Shown here: positions 26,973 through 35,788 of the stretch, one piece after another | How the letters are laid out: every line of letters begins with the position of its first letter | How positions within the stretch are numbered: the first letter of the stretch is position 1 | From: Fimbriimonadaceae bacterium | Lineage (GTDB): Bacteria; Armatimonadota; Fimbriimonadia; Fimbriimonadales; Fimbriimonadaceae | Reading direction: 5' to 3' | Length of the DNA: 64,000 nucleotides | Assembly: GCA_019694835.1 (NCBI GenBank) | Contig: JAIBBE010000214.1 | Coordinates: 56,650 to 120,649, forward strand | Translations under genes and position numbers: made by a program | The notes under the pieces: model-generated | Told to the model about the DNA's origin: nothing | What the model saw: only the letters and a program-made list of their open reading frames with translations | Database searches by the model: none

Positions 26973-28337
26973 TTAACTGTCGCCTTCCAGGCCGTAATTC
27001 GAACTCAAGATGGCAAAGTCTGCAATGTCGACCGTATCGTCACGGTTCAGGTCGGCATTTTCCATGAAGCCCGGGTCTCCCATACTCGACCCGTAGACCG
27101 AGGACAGGATCGCATAGTCGGCGATATCCACGGCGCCCGGATCGTCGCCATCGATGTTGCCGTTGATCATGGTCATCGCGGGCGCAGTGCGAACGCCGGC
27201 GGCCCCGGTGGTAACCACCGGACCCACCGAGCGGCGGAGGAAGTGGCTGTCAATGCACGACACTGAGTAACTGCCCGGGGATTGAGGTGCAGCCAAACGG
27301 TACTGGCCGGTCGCACTGATTGGCACCGTCTGAATCGAGAAAACATCGTTCGGGTTGTTGGCGGCTCGAATCGAGAAGGTGGCACTCTTGATGGGACGGG
27401 TTGTGCCCATGTCAACGCCCGAGAAGGTCACGGTCCCCCCGATGAGTTCGGCGTTGTTGTCAACGAGCAGCGCCGTCATCGACCCCAGAATCCTTGGCGG
27501 GACATCGGGACCGTAATCATAGTCGTAGCGCTCAGTCGCAGCGCCAGTCCCGTGGTCAAAGTCGGTCGGGTTGTCGTCGTCCCAATGATAGCGGTCGGAG
27601 CGACTGGGATTCGTACCGGGATAGCTCGGATTGCCCGACCATCTCGTTCCCCACAGCATGGGTTGGGCAACGGTGGCCGGCACGAAGCTGAGGTTCTGAT
27701 CGAATGTCGCGAGGTAACTGACGACGGCCCCATTTCCGTCCCAAGGAAGCGGGATGATATCGCCCGTCGTCTTCAGGTCGACATCCGAGTAAAGATAGTC
27801 AACGCTTGCCGCGGTCACTCCGTAGTCGATGACGACACCGGTGTATCCGTTGGCCCACGACGGACCGGCATCGGTGAAGCCAAAGTCGTCGGCGGCAAAC
27901 ACCGCGACCATCATCTGCTCGGGAAGCGGCGGGTTCCAGAACCAGGCTGCCTGTAGGCGCTCAGCTGGGCGTCCACCCGTGCCCGTCGCCAGGACGATGT
28001 CGTTCGAATAGTAGCAGTTGCGGTAGAGGTCGCCCCAGAAGAGACGTTGCGACCCCAAACCGACGCTCGGTCCGTAGACGGTGTCGGTGGGTGTGCCCGT
28101 GGCGTCTCCCTCGTAGCAGTCGAAGGCGACTGCCCAACTCGCTGCCTGCGGCGTCTGAGAGTTTTGGGGATAAGGTCTCCACGGGCCGCGAAGTTTGAGG
28201 TCAGGTCCAATTGGCGCGATGCGCAAAGGCGTGACCTTGCGCCCATGCGACTTAATCAATGGGATTTGAGCCTCGGCCACGACGCTGAGCGCGATCGTCA
28301 AGCCAACCAGTGCCAACCACTTCCTGCCTTTCATCAT
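26973..28337 (-). CDS. Secreted protein with dockerin-like C-terminal module, unknown body
   Basis: 454 residues from the ATG at 28337 (a second ATG follows directly; GGAGG fits either). Signal peptide ends near VVAEA. The body, about residues 60-330, is tyrosine- and tryptophan-rich (WDDDNPTDFDHGTG, YDYDYGPDVPP) and unlike the other three proteins; it has no HAF kernel. The tail is the same type: GSYSVSCIDSHFLRRS, then NGNIDGDDPGAVDIADYAIL and NADLNRDDTVDIADFAILS, ending YGLEGDS. The first loop has two extra residues. Function unknown. Confidence 0.84.
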   Translation of the reverse strand: MMKGRKWLALVGLTIALSVVAEAQIPLIKSHGRKVTPLRIAPIGPDLKLRGPWRPYPQNSQTPQAASWAVAFDCYEGDATGTPTDTVYGPSVGLGSQRLFWGDLYRNCYYSNDIVLATGTGGRPAERLQAAWFWNPPLPEQMMVAVFAADDFGFTDAGPSWANGYTGVVIDYGVTAASVDYLYSDVDLKTTGDIIPLPWDGNGAVVSYLATFDQNLSFVPATVAQPMLWGTRWSGNPSYPGTNPSRSDRYHWDDDNPTDFDHGTGAATERYDYDYGPDVPPRILGSMTALLVDNNAELIGGTVTFSGVDMGTTRPIKSATFSIRAANNPNDVFSIQTVPISATGQYRLAAPQSPGSYSVSCIDSHFLRRSVGPVVTTGAAGVRTAPAMTMINGNIDGDDPGAVDIADYAILSSVYGSSMGDPGFMENADLNRDDTVDIADFAILSSNYGLEGDS

Positions 28338-28460
28338 GAAAACCTCCAAGACCCACCGCACAGCGAGGCCCAGTGACAGTGTGGACGTGTCAGCCGCGCC
28401 GCGGGTTCAATGTTGGATTCAGTGTATCACGCACTGAGGTTGCGCGGACCCAGATTCGTG

Positions 28461-29243
28461 CTAGGGTGTGGCTGATTCCGTCGGGCGATCGTCCTCGACC
28501 AAGACCTCGGAGGTCATCTCGTCTCGAGGCGGAGCCTTTTTCACGGCCAGCCACCCTCCGATGACGCAGATCAGGGTGAGGACGCCCCAGAACACGACCT
28601 GAGGCAATTCGGGAATTCGCCAAGTGAGGGGCACGGCATTCGTCTTATCGTGGTGGACCCCAAAGTTGTGGCCCGCCATGAACGAAAGCTTGACTCCGAC
28701 CCACCCGACCAGCACATAAGCAACGTGATCGAGGAGCGGATACTTCTCCAGAAGGGAGATGAACAGGGTTGCCGCGAACCGCAGGAGGATCACGCCGATG
28801 ATCGCGCCAAAATAGACGACCCAGATTTTCGACGGCGATTTGACCAACGCCACTCCGGCAAGGACGCTATCCACGGCAAAGGCGATATCGGTGATTTCGA
28901 CCGCGATGACGGTGGGCCAGAACCCCTTTCCCAAAGCCTGGACTTTCTTCTCACCTCCCGAATGGGACCAAAAGTGCTTGATCGGCAGGAAGAGGAGATA
29001 CACCGCTCCAATCGCCTGAAGCCACCAGAGCGAAAGAATCGTCGTCGCGAAGAGAATGGCCACAAAACGAAAGATGAATGCTCCGCCCAGTCCATAGAGC
29101 AGCGCCTTTCGCTGCAGCTTGGAGGGCAGATGCTTGACCATGATGGCCAGCACGAGGGCGTTGTCCGCCGAAAGAAGTGCCTCGAGAACCACGAGGAACG
29201 CCACGATGCCGAGATCGCCAAATTGGAAGCTCTGGGGTGTCAT
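28461..29243 (-). CDS. TerC-family integral membrane protein
   Basis: 260 residues with about seven hydrophobic segments. The family's charged intramembrane motif is present: LEALLSADNALVLAIMVKHLP near the N-terminus and AVEITDIAFAVDSVLAGVAL in the middle. The acidic residues bind or move metal ions; recent work links TerC proteins to manganese handling during protein secretion (family knowledge). No tellurite genes are adjacent. Single gene, divergent from fmdB. Confidence 0.93.
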   Translation of the reverse strand: MTPQSFQFGDLGIVAFLVVLEALLSADNALVLAIMVKHLPSKLQRKALLYGLGGAFIFRFVAILFATTILSLWWLQAIGAVYLLFLPIKHFWSHSGGEKKVQALGKGFWPTVIAVEITDIAFAVDSVLAGVALVKSPSKIWVVYFGAIIGVILLRFAATLFISLLEKYPLLDHVAYVLVGWVGVKLSFMAGHNFGVHHDKTNAVPLTWRIPELPQVVFWGVLTLICVIGGWLAVKKAPPRDEMTSEVLVEDDRPTESATP

Positions 29244-29326
29244 GGATGCATTGAAGCGGACGACCTATTCTGCCATAATTGGCACTAGGCGCTTCCGAGC
29301 GCCAAATTCATGCGTCAGGAATCTCT

Positions 29327-29590
29327 ATGCCGACTTATCTGTACGAATGCCAAAAGTGTCAGAAGACGTTCGAAGCTGACCAGAGAATTTCCGAAGATCC
29401 GCTTAAGGACTGCCAGTGCGGGGCAAAGGGCAGCCTGAAACGCCTGATCCAGCCCACCGCCGTCCTGTTCAAGGGCTCCGGATTTCACATCAACGACTAC
29501 TCGTCACCCGCTCCGGCCAAGCCAACCTCATGCGACTCTCCAGGGGCGGATGGCTCATGCGCGTGTGAATCGAAGCAAAACGGCGCGTAA
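29327..29590 (+). CDS. FmdB-type zinc-ribbon protein
   Basis: 87 residues; the ATG at 29327 has AGGA upstream and begins with the family sequence MPTYLYECQKCQKTFEADQ. Two cysteine pairs (CQKC and CQC) make a small zinc ribbon. The C-terminal part is Pro/Ser/Cys-rich and ends CACESKQNG. FmdB-like proteins are proposed regulators in formamidase or nitrile operons, but the domain is widespread and its general role is unknown. Confidence 0.9.
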   Translation: MPTYLYECQKCQKTFEADQRISEDPLKDCQCGAKGSLKRLIQPTAVLFKGSGFHINDYSSPAPAKPTSCDSPGADGSCACESKQNGA

Positions 29591-29727
29591 CTCTGGTCGT
29601 CGCGTCTCAATCTCAGGGCTGAAGTTCCTGCGAATCAGCGGCAAAGCACGGGACTCATGCTGGGCTGCCCGAATCTGCAGAATTTGTCGTCATGCCACCC
29701 GGTTGTCCCCTTTTGGGAGACCAGGGG

Positions 29728-29755
29728 GTGCCTCCATCCGGTGGGATGGAGGCAC
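29728..29755. repeat. Palindrome of the GCCTCCATCC family
   Basis: Perfect 12-bp arms (29728-29739 and 29744-29755) with a 4-base loop, ending 8 bases before the stop codon of the minus-strand BMP gene. May act as its transcript end. Confidence 0.8.
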
Positions 29756-29762
29756 TGGGACG

Positions 29763-30845
29763 CTACTGAGCCGGAGCTTTGAAGGTCTCGAGCTCTTCGA
29801 TCGTTGCCGGGACTTTGAACTCGCCGGCGGCGATCTTGGCTTTGATCGCGTCGACCTTACCCATGGCGTCGGCGGGGACTTTGTCCTTGGTGAACTCCAT
29901 CTCGGTAAGGCTCACGCCTCCTTGCTTGAGGTCGTAGATGACTTCGCCTGTCGTGAACTTGCCGTCCTGGAGGTCCTTGATCGTTGAGTACACGGCTTCG
30001 TCGACATGCTTCACCATGCTGGTGAGAACATTGCCGGGGGCGACGCCGTCTTGGTTACCGTCAACGCCAATGCCGAACTTGCCCTTTTCCTTGGCGGCAT
30101 CGAGGACACCGAGTCCAGCGCGCCCCGCAGCGTGGTAGACGATGTCGGCCCCGGAATCGAACAGGAGGTTGGCGGCAGCTTTGGCCATATCCACGTTGTT
30201 CCAGTCGCCGGTGTACTTGGCGGGGAGGATTTCAACGGCGGGGTTTGCCGCTTTGGCGCCTGCTGCGTAGCCGCTGTAGAACTTCTTGATCAGGGGGATT
30301 TCTTGGCCGCCGACGAAGCCGAGTTTGTTGGTCTTGGTCGTCAGGCCGGCGAGATAGCCAGCGAGGAACGAACCTTCCTCCTCCTTGAAGAGCAGGGCGC
30401 GCACGTTTTTGAGGCCAAGCTCCGGGTTCGGGACCGCGTCGACGATCGCGAACTTGGTGTCGGGGTATTGCGCTGCGACCTTCTCCAGACTGTCCTTCTG
30501 GTTGATGCCGATCGCGAAGACGATGTCGCATCCCGAGTCGGCGAGTGTCTGGAGGTTGGTCTCGACGTCCTTCAGGCTCTTGCTTTCGACGTGCTTTTCT
30601 TCGATGCCGAAGTCCGTGACGGCTTTCTGGACCCCGGCCCAGGCGCTGTCATTGAAGCTCTTGTCACCGAGTCCGCCGCTGTCGAAGACAACGCCAACTT
30701 TCAGCTTCTTCTTCGTTTCGCCGCCGCCGTCTTTAGAGACGGTTCCGTCGGTCCCCCCGGTCTCCGTCGCTGGCTTGTCCCCCGATCCACACCCTATGAG
30801 GGCGAACGCCAACGCTGCCATCGCCATCAAACCTGTCCACTTCAT
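29763..30845 (-). CDS. BMP-family substrate-binding lipoprotein
   Basis: 360 residues. Lipobox FALIGC puts the lipid anchor at Cys19; then a short Thr/Gly linker. The family core starts at LKVGVVFDSGGLGDKSFND (the BMP signature) and continues with GQEIPLIKKFYSGYAAGAKA and GIGVDGNQDGVAPGNVLTSM. BMP/PnrA proteins bind purine nucleosides for ABC importers. Neither ATPase nor permease genes are adjacent; the RbsAC pair at 22.5-25.1 kb is a possible but unproven partner, since BMP systems usually have two permeases. Confidence 0.93.
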   Translation of the reverse strand: MKWTGLMAMAALAFALIGCGSGDKPATETGGTDGTVSKDGGGETKKKLKVGVVFDSGGLGDKSFNDSAWAGVQKAVTDFGIEEKHVESKSLKDVETNLQTLADSGCDIVFAIGINQKDSLEKVAAQYPDTKFAIVDAVPNPELGLKNVRALLFKEEEGSFLAGYLAGLTTKTNKLGFVGGQEIPLIKKFYSGYAAGAKAANPAVEILPAKYTGDWNNVDMAKAAANLLFDSGADIVYHAAGRAGLGVLDAAKEKGKFGIGVDGNQDGVAPGNVLTSMVKHVDEAVYSTIKDLQDGKFTTGEVIYDLKQGGVSLTEMEFTKDKVPADAMGKVDAIKAKIAAGEFKVPATIEELETFKAPAQ

Positions 30846-30957
30846 CGCTCTACACCTCTAGATTCCGAGTCGCCAAGGTGGCTTCTCGGGTAAACTCGGC
30901 CCATTATGGCCCAGCCACTGGGTCAAGTACCGCTCGACGAGCCGGAGGAACTTCTCT

Positions 30958-31596
30958 TTGATCGTAGTCCATCTTTCCAAGCCTGAATCGACCTTGGACC
31001 AAGTCCGCAAATCCTATCCCAAACTGAAGCCGACCGATGCGTCCCTGGTCGCCAATGGACTTGTTCTCAGCGGACGGCGTGCTGTGTGCGTTTTCGACGA
31101 AGAGTCCTATTCTTGGCCCGACGACATCGAGAAATTGACGACCGCCATGCTTCCCCAGATGCGGCAGATTCAAGAGACGGTCGAAGTCGCCACCAAGAAG
31201 GCTCAGCGCATCGAGATCGAAGAAACCGCGGTCGAGATCAAGATTGGACTCAAGGCCAATTACAAAGCCGGCGAACAACTCCTGGGCGATCGGGAAGACC
31301 TGAAAACCCTCCTCAGCGACATTCTGGAAAAGGGAGTGGAGTTCCAATACGGCCCGCAGGACATTATCGGCTGGCAGTGGGCGTTCGACCGGACGAATTG
31401 GCACACCCTTACCGATGGTGAGTTGACGCGGCGCGTCAAGCTGAAAGCGGTCTTCGAGGACAATTCGGTGGGTGTTGAACTGGGTGCTTCGGGCACCAAG
31501 AAGCGAACGCCGAAGCCCAAGCCCGCAGCGGTCGTGGTTGAAGAGCCAGAGATCGTTGAGGAAGTGGAAGTCGAAGCCGCCGACACCAGCGACTAG
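30958..31596 (+). CDS. Conserved-looking protein of unknown function
   Basis: 212 residues beginning at a TTG (30958), chosen because GGAGGA lies eight bases ahead. No signal peptide or membrane segment. The centre is mixed alpha/beta (ESYSWPDDIEKLTTAML, then a Lys/Glu-rich helix, then IIGWQWAFDRTNWHTL). The C-terminus becomes acidic and valine-rich (VVEEPEIVEEVEVE). The stop overlaps the convergent Uma2 gene by four bases. No family recognised. Confidence 0.7.
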   Translation: MIVVHLSKPESTLDQVRKSYPKLKPTDASLVANGLVLSGRRAVCVFDEESYSWPDDIEKLTTAMLPQMRQIQETVEVATKKAQRIEIEETAVEIKIGLKANYKAGEQLLGDREDLKTLLSDILEKGVEFQYGPQDIIGWQWAFDRTNWHTLTDGELTRRVKLKAVFEDNSVGVELGASGTKKRTPKPKPAAVVVEEPEIVEEVEVEAADTSD

Positions 31597-32189
31597 GCAG
31601 GATTTGCAGCGGGTGGCTTCGTGAAGTCCACGCCGCTGTAGATTTCCCTTAGCGAGACCTCTACCCCGAGCGACGCAGGCTTCATATTGGCCTCACTTCC
31701 CTGCGCGATGGTAAGAATCCACTGCTCGCCATCGCGTCGATACGTCTCCACCATCGCAGCCGATTGGCTGAGGAGCACGTATTCTTGCATCGATGGGATG
31801 CTTCTGTAATGCGAGAACTTCACCCCGCGGTCACGCGCTTCGGTGGACGGCGACAGGATCTCGAAGATGACAGTAGGGTTGGTCAGGGTGTCGAATGCCT
31901 CCTCCTCGAATTCAGGTTCTTCACAAACGACAAGGCAATCTGGATAGAAATAGGAATTCAAGGACGGTGCCGAAACTCGCAGGTCACTTGAGTGAGGTCG
32001 GCACCTGCTGTCTTTCAGGGCAGACCCAAGGGCAATGAACAGATTCCCGAGAATGGTCGAGTGAGAGTAGCTTACGCCTGACATCGCGGTAATCACTCCG
32101 CCGACGAACTCCAGCCGTTCTTCACTCGCCAGATCAGCGGCCAGATACTCTTCCCTCGAAATAGGTTCCGGGATTGGCTGTGCGGTCAT
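31593..32189 (-). CDS. Uma2-family (DUF820) nuclease-fold protein
   Basis: 198 residues. The Uma2 pattern is clear: the N-terminal EEYLAADLASEERLEFVGG, then SDLRVSAPS, YFYPDCLVV and PTVIFEILSPSTEARDRG, then YRSIPSMQEYVLL. Asp in YPDCLVV and Glu in IFEILSPST are the PD-(D/E)xK active-site candidates. Function of the family is not settled; it is expanded in Cyanobacteria, Chloroflexi and Armatimonadota. Confidence 0.92.
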   Translation of the reverse strand: MTAQPIPEPISREEYLAADLASEERLEFVGGVITAMSGVSYSHSTILGNLFIALGSALKDSRCRPHSSDLRVSAPSLNSYFYPDCLVVCEEPEFEEEAFDTLTNPTVIFEILSPSTEARDRGVKFSHYRSIPSMQEYVLLSQSAAMVETYRRDGEQWILTIAQGSEANMKPASLGVEVSLREIYSGVDFTKPPAANPA

Positions 32190-32231
32190 AGCCCTATGAT
32201 AGCAAAGGCCGCCCCTGGCGGGGCGACCTAT

Positions 32232-32921
32232 TTACTCACTCCCAACTGCTGCTCCCAGGGGAACAGAGCCGGGGCTGACGATAATCGTTGCGTTCTCGAC
32301 TTGATCCAGCGCCTGAATCCAGCGAAGCTGGAGCAGGGCTGGGTTGCCCGCCATGATTCGAGCCGCGTTCGCCAGCGACCGCAAAGCCGCTTGCTCTCCC
32401 CGCGCGCGCTCAAGGGCGGCTGCTGACTGCTTTTGGGCAACCAGCAACTCAGCCGAGGCACGACGAATATCGCCCGTTGTTCCGATGTCGCGTGCGGCAA
32501 CCTTGATCAGTTCTAAACCGATTGCAGCCACGTCGTCACGCACCAACTCTTCGATCATCAGACCGAGTTCGTTGCGCATCGTCATCAGTTCTTCGTACGA
32601 ACGAGTTGGGATGACTTCGCGCATCGCTTCCTGCACGTAACCGTAAAGAACGGCGTACGCCGAAGACGTCGAACGAATCATCTCTTCTGCATCCGCAACG
32701 CGATAGTCGACTCGTGCCGACAACCGGATCGAAACGCCATCGCGGTCCATCACGTCCTGGGTTGCGACGACCATTTGGGTCATACGGAGGTCGTAGATTT
32801 CAATATCATAGCCTCCGCCCCAGCGCACGTGGCGACCAGGTGCCAACGTACCAATGAGCTTTCCATGACGGAAAAGCACGGCGGTTTCATATTCGCGAAC
32901 GATGAACGTGTTTCGGATCAC
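32232..32921 (-). CDS. SPFH/band-7 domain protein
   Basis: 229 residues. The start is rich in beta (FIVREYETAVLFRHGKLIGTL), followed by the SPFH core with TQMVVATQDVMDRDGVSIRL and VADAEEMIRSTSSAYAVLYG, then a helix with AERVARGEQ-like charged stretches (QKQSAAALERARGEQAALRS). No N-terminal membrane segment is seen, unlike typical stomatins, so it may bind membranes peripherally. NfeD partner not present. Molecular role unknown. Confidence 0.88.
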   Translation of the reverse strand: MIRNTFIVREYETAVLFRHGKLIGTLAPGRHVRWGGGYDIEIYDLRMTQMVVATQDVMDRDGVSIRLSARVDYRVADAEEMIRSTSSAYAVLYGYVQEAMREVIPTRSYEELMTMRNELGLMIEELVRDDVAAIGLELIKVAARDIGTTGDIRRASAELLVAQKQSAAALERARGEQAALRSLANAARIMAGNPALLQLRWIQALDQVENATIIVSPGSVPLGAAVGSE

Positions 32922-33167
32922 TATCTCGACCTCCTGTTAGTCTTTACCGCGTGCGCCGCCCACCGGAACACGAGGCGGAGGTTTTGCACCTTCAGGGCCT
33001 CGACGATCCTTACCACTTAAGGTGGGCAGGCTAGACGCATCACGGTTCTCATGGTTGGTGGTTTGCAGACCATTACCTGCTTCCAAACACGCCGACGCAT
33101 GATCCAAAGTAGGAATGCGGGCTCCAGAGAGCAGGAGGGAAATGATAGCGCAGTATGAAAGTGGGTC

Positions 33168-33437
33168 CTAGGCCTTTTCCGAATTGGAAAGCCTTTGTCG
33201 AACGATATCAGGTTCAAGACCTTCGATTTGGAGAACCTTGTTTCGTGATGACAAGCCACCGATTACGTCAACTTTGGAAGGAGCAATTCCGAGCTTTTTC
33301 GCAATGAGTGCGCAGACCGCTTTGTTCGCCTCTCCATCGGTGGGGGCCGCGGTTACATAAACTTTGATCACATTGCCTTCGATGACAATCTGATTACGCG
33401 AAGACCGGGGCGTGACACGAACTTCGATTCGTCCCAT
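33168..33437 (-). CDS. DUF167 (YggU-type) small protein
   Basis: 89 residues from the ATG at 33437 (an in-frame ATG at 33461 would add eight). Family pattern: MGRIEVRVTPRSSRN, then APTDGEANKAVCALIAKKLG and a C-terminal VIGGLSSRNKVLQIEG. A conserved small alpha/beta protein of unknown function, often near cell-division or pyrroline-5-carboxylate reductase genes; neither is adjacent here. Confidence 0.9.
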   Translation of the reverse strand: MGRIEVRVTPRSSRNQIVIEGNVIKVYVTAAPTDGEANKAVCALIAKKLGIAPSKVDVIGGLSSRNKVLQIEGLEPDIVRQRLSNSEKA

Positions 33438-33525
33438 CACACCCCGTTCATGGATTCCCATTCAGGTCCGCAGCTCCGGAACCGGTGTTCCGCCACCCAA
33501 TCCTGCCGACCTGAACCGACGACTT

Positions 33526-33996
33526 TTACTTGACTGGCTCGGGAGCCTTGTCTTCACCGCCGCCGCCGCCGCGAGGGCCACCGGCTCCGCCGCCACCACG
33601 ATTCGGGGGCATGTCGCCCGGGCCACCGAAGCCGCCCTGCATCATGGGCAGTTCGCCGGTCTTCGCGACCTTGAGGTCATCCTTGTTGATCTTCAGCAAC
33701 CGGTTGCCCTGAAGGACATAGAGGAAATTGCCGTCGGCGATCATGGTCGCCCCGCCGCCTCCTCCCATCATCATCGGGCGTTGTTGAAAACCGCCGGGCT
33801 GTCCCTGCGGGGGCTGGCCGGGTCCGAAGCCAGGGCCTTGACCACCAGGGCCACCAGCAGGAGGTTGACCAAAACCGCCGCCTTGCTGGGCAGGAGCCTC
33901 GCCCGCCTGCTGGGCGCTGGAATAGCTGAGAGTCAGCGGAACCGCGAGAGCGAGGACCGCGAAAGTGCCGAGAATCAGTGACGATCGGGTGTTCAT
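33526..33996 (-). CDS. Secreted Gly/Pro/Gln-rich protein
   Basis: 156 residues. Signal peptide about 1-28 ending SSAQQ. Two low-complexity segments (GGFGQPPAGGPGG near residues 40-70 and RGGGGAGGPRGGGGG near the end) flank one ordered block, TMIADGNFLYVLQGNRLLKIN followed by KDDLKVAKTGELP. That block looks like one blade of a propeller-type protein, so the protein may be a reduced relative of a larger secreted repeat protein. Function unknown. Confidence 0.8.
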   Translation of the reverse strand: MNTRSSLILGTFAVLALAVPLTLSYSSAQQAGEAPAQQGGGFGQPPAGGPGGQGPGFGPGQPPQGQPGGFQQRPMMMGGGGGATMIADGNFLYVLQGNRLLKINKDDLKVAKTGELPMMQGGFGGPGDMPPNRGGGGAGGPRGGGGGEDKAPEPVK

Positions 33997-34087
33997 CTTC
34001 TAAACTCCTCCGGCCGCATTCGAAATGCGCCGATAACGAGAGGACGTTCTAGAACTCGGAAAGTTCACCAACAGCGGCCCATCGCTG

Positions 34088-35035
34088 TCATTTGGCGAAG
34101 AATGCGTGCATCATGTCGCCCGCCCCCGGCAAACCCTCATGCCCGAAATCGGGATAGAGAATGACCTCTTTGGGTGACGTGATCTTGTTGTAAGCCGCGA
34201 ACTGGGTCGATGGCGGAGTGATCGTGTCCATGAGACCCGTCACCATGCGAACCTCGGCCCGAATACGCGGGGCCAAGTGCTGAACGTCGATATAGCCAAG
34301 CCGCTCGAAGGTCTCTTTCTCACGCGAGTGGGTCGGGTCGAACAGCCGGAAGTAGGCCCGAATCTCGTCGTAAGCGTCCTTCGCTTGGTCCATTTCCCAG
34401 ACCCGTAGGTAGTCGCAAAGGAAGGGGTAGAAGCTGAAGACCTTCGACACGCGGGGCTCCAACGCCGCACACGCGAGCGACAGTCCACCGCCCTGCGAAG
34501 CTCCGGTGGCGTACAAGTGATCCGCGTCCACGCCATCCAGTGACAACGCGATCCGTGCAAGTTGCGCTGTGTCGAGGAAGACCGAGCGGTACAGGAGCTT
34601 TTCCGGTGCGTCGTCGAGACCTCGAATGATGTGGCCGCGCAAGGTGTTGCCCTTCACCGCAACGGAGTCCTCGGACTTTCCGCCCTGCCCCCGGCAGTCC
34701 ATCGCCAGAACGTGATAGCCCTCAGCTGCCCACGCGAGCTTGTCGAGCCAGTCGCCGCTGCTGACCGAGTAGCCGTGGAACATCAGGATCGCGGGCGTTG
34801 GCTTGTCGACCCGAGGACGGACGTACTTGGCATAGATCTTCGCCCCGCCAACGCCGGAAAACCAGAGATCGAAACAGTCCGCAGATGCCGCGTGAAAGGT
34901 AGCCGGCTTGAGTTCCATTTGCGGATCGGGAAGCTCGGCAAGGCCGCGATCCCAATAGGCGTCGAAGTCAGCCGGACGCGGATTGCGACCGAGGTAGGTG
35001 TAAAGCTGTTCAAGAGGCAGGTCGATGAGTGGCAT
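34088..35035 (-). CDS. Acetyl xylan esterase / cephalosporin deacetylase-like hydrolase
   Basis: 315 residues, alpha/beta-hydrolase fold. The nucleophile is Ser180 in GASQGGG; Asp270 in MVTGLMDTITPP and His299 in FGHEGLP complete the catalytic triad, all spaced as in the AXE1 family. The N-terminus (DFDAYWDRGLAEL) is the family's usual cap. Likely deacetylates acetylated oligosaccharides in the cytoplasm; no signal peptide seen. Last gene of a six-gene minus-strand run. Confidence 0.92.
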   Translation of the reverse strand: MPLIDLPLEQLYTYLGRNPRPADFDAYWDRGLAELPDPQMELKPATFHAASADCFDLWFSGVGGAKIYAKYVRPRVDKPTPAILMFHGYSVSSGDWLDKLAWAAEGYHVLAMDCRGQGGKSEDSVAVKGNTLRGHIIRGLDDAPEKLLYRSVFLDTAQLARIALSLDGVDADHLYATGASQGGGLSLACAALEPRVSKVFSFYPFLCDYLRVWEMDQAKDAYDEIRAYFRLFDPTHSREKETFERLGYIDVQHLAPRIRAEVRMVTGLMDTITPPSTQFAAYNKITSPKEVILYPDFGHEGLPGAGDMMHAFFAK

Positions 35036-35038
35036 GGT

Positions 35039-35788
35039 TTACGGTTTGCTCAGGTTGATTTGGCTACCGGCCCGCTCGAATCCGAGCCCGGCATAAACCG
35101 CTTCGGCGGCGTCATCGCCCGCCGTCAGCCAGGCGATTTCACCGCCGCGCGCGAAATGGGCGCGGACCAGCGCTTCGCTGACCGCTGAAGCGATGCCTTG
35201 ACGGCGATACTCAGGCCGAGTACCGATTCCGGCGATTTCGCGGACCTGGTCATCTCCAACCGCGACGCCCGACCCGACGACCTTGCCATCACGCTCGATC
35301 TGAGCGACGAGCAGTCGGCCGGACACAACGCCGTTCCGGGTGCGTTCGATCGCGGCTTCAGTGACCGTTTCGTCATCTGCGAAGGCGGCACCACCGCACG
35401 CGATTCCCGGACCGAAGTCGCCTTGGGGTCCAAGCAAGCGGACCTCATCTATCAGTCGAGGTTCGACCACCGGACGCTGGGGGGTCACGAGCATGAGCGG
35501 GACGTGCATCTCGGAGGTGTAGCCGCGTGAAATGAGAGCCTCGACCACCGTCGGCCAAAGGTCCACGATGATCTCCAATCGCGGACGCCTTTCACGCGCT
35601 TCAAACGCAGCCTCCATCTCGTCAATCGACTTCTCCAAGGGCGCTGAAGCATCGGTCGGCACCGCGTAGTTCAGCCAAGGGGACGACTCCCCCGAAGTCA
35701 GCATAAGAGTGAAAACGCCGCATTGAATCAAGTCGCGATCCGCCGAAACGGTCTTGACGAGCGCGTCCTGCAGTCCACGGAGAATCAC
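35039..35788 (-). CDS. GNAT-type N-acetyltransferase
   Basis: 249 residues. The C-terminal half is a GNAT domain: the acetyl-CoA loop is IGTRPEYRRQGIASAVSEAL, followed by ITWLT-like strand EIAWLTAGDDAAEAVYAGLGF. The N-terminal half (about 1-120) is not clearly GNAT and may be a second, degenerate copy. Start codon overlaps the TfoX-domain stop by four bases; only three bases separate it from the esterase gene. Substrate unknown. Confidence 0.88.
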   Translation of the reverse strand: MILRGLQDALVKTVSADRDLIQCGVFTLMLTSGESSPWLNYAVPTDASAPLEKSIDEMEAAFEARERRPRLEIIVDLWPTVVEALISRGYTSEMHVPLMLVTPQRPVVEPRLIDEVRLLGPQGDFGPGIACGGAAFADDETVTEAAIERTRNGVVSGRLLVAQIERDGKVVGSGVAVGDDQVREIAGIGTRPEYRRQGIASAVSEALVRAHFARGGEIAWLTAGDDAAEAVYAGLGFERAGSQINLSKP

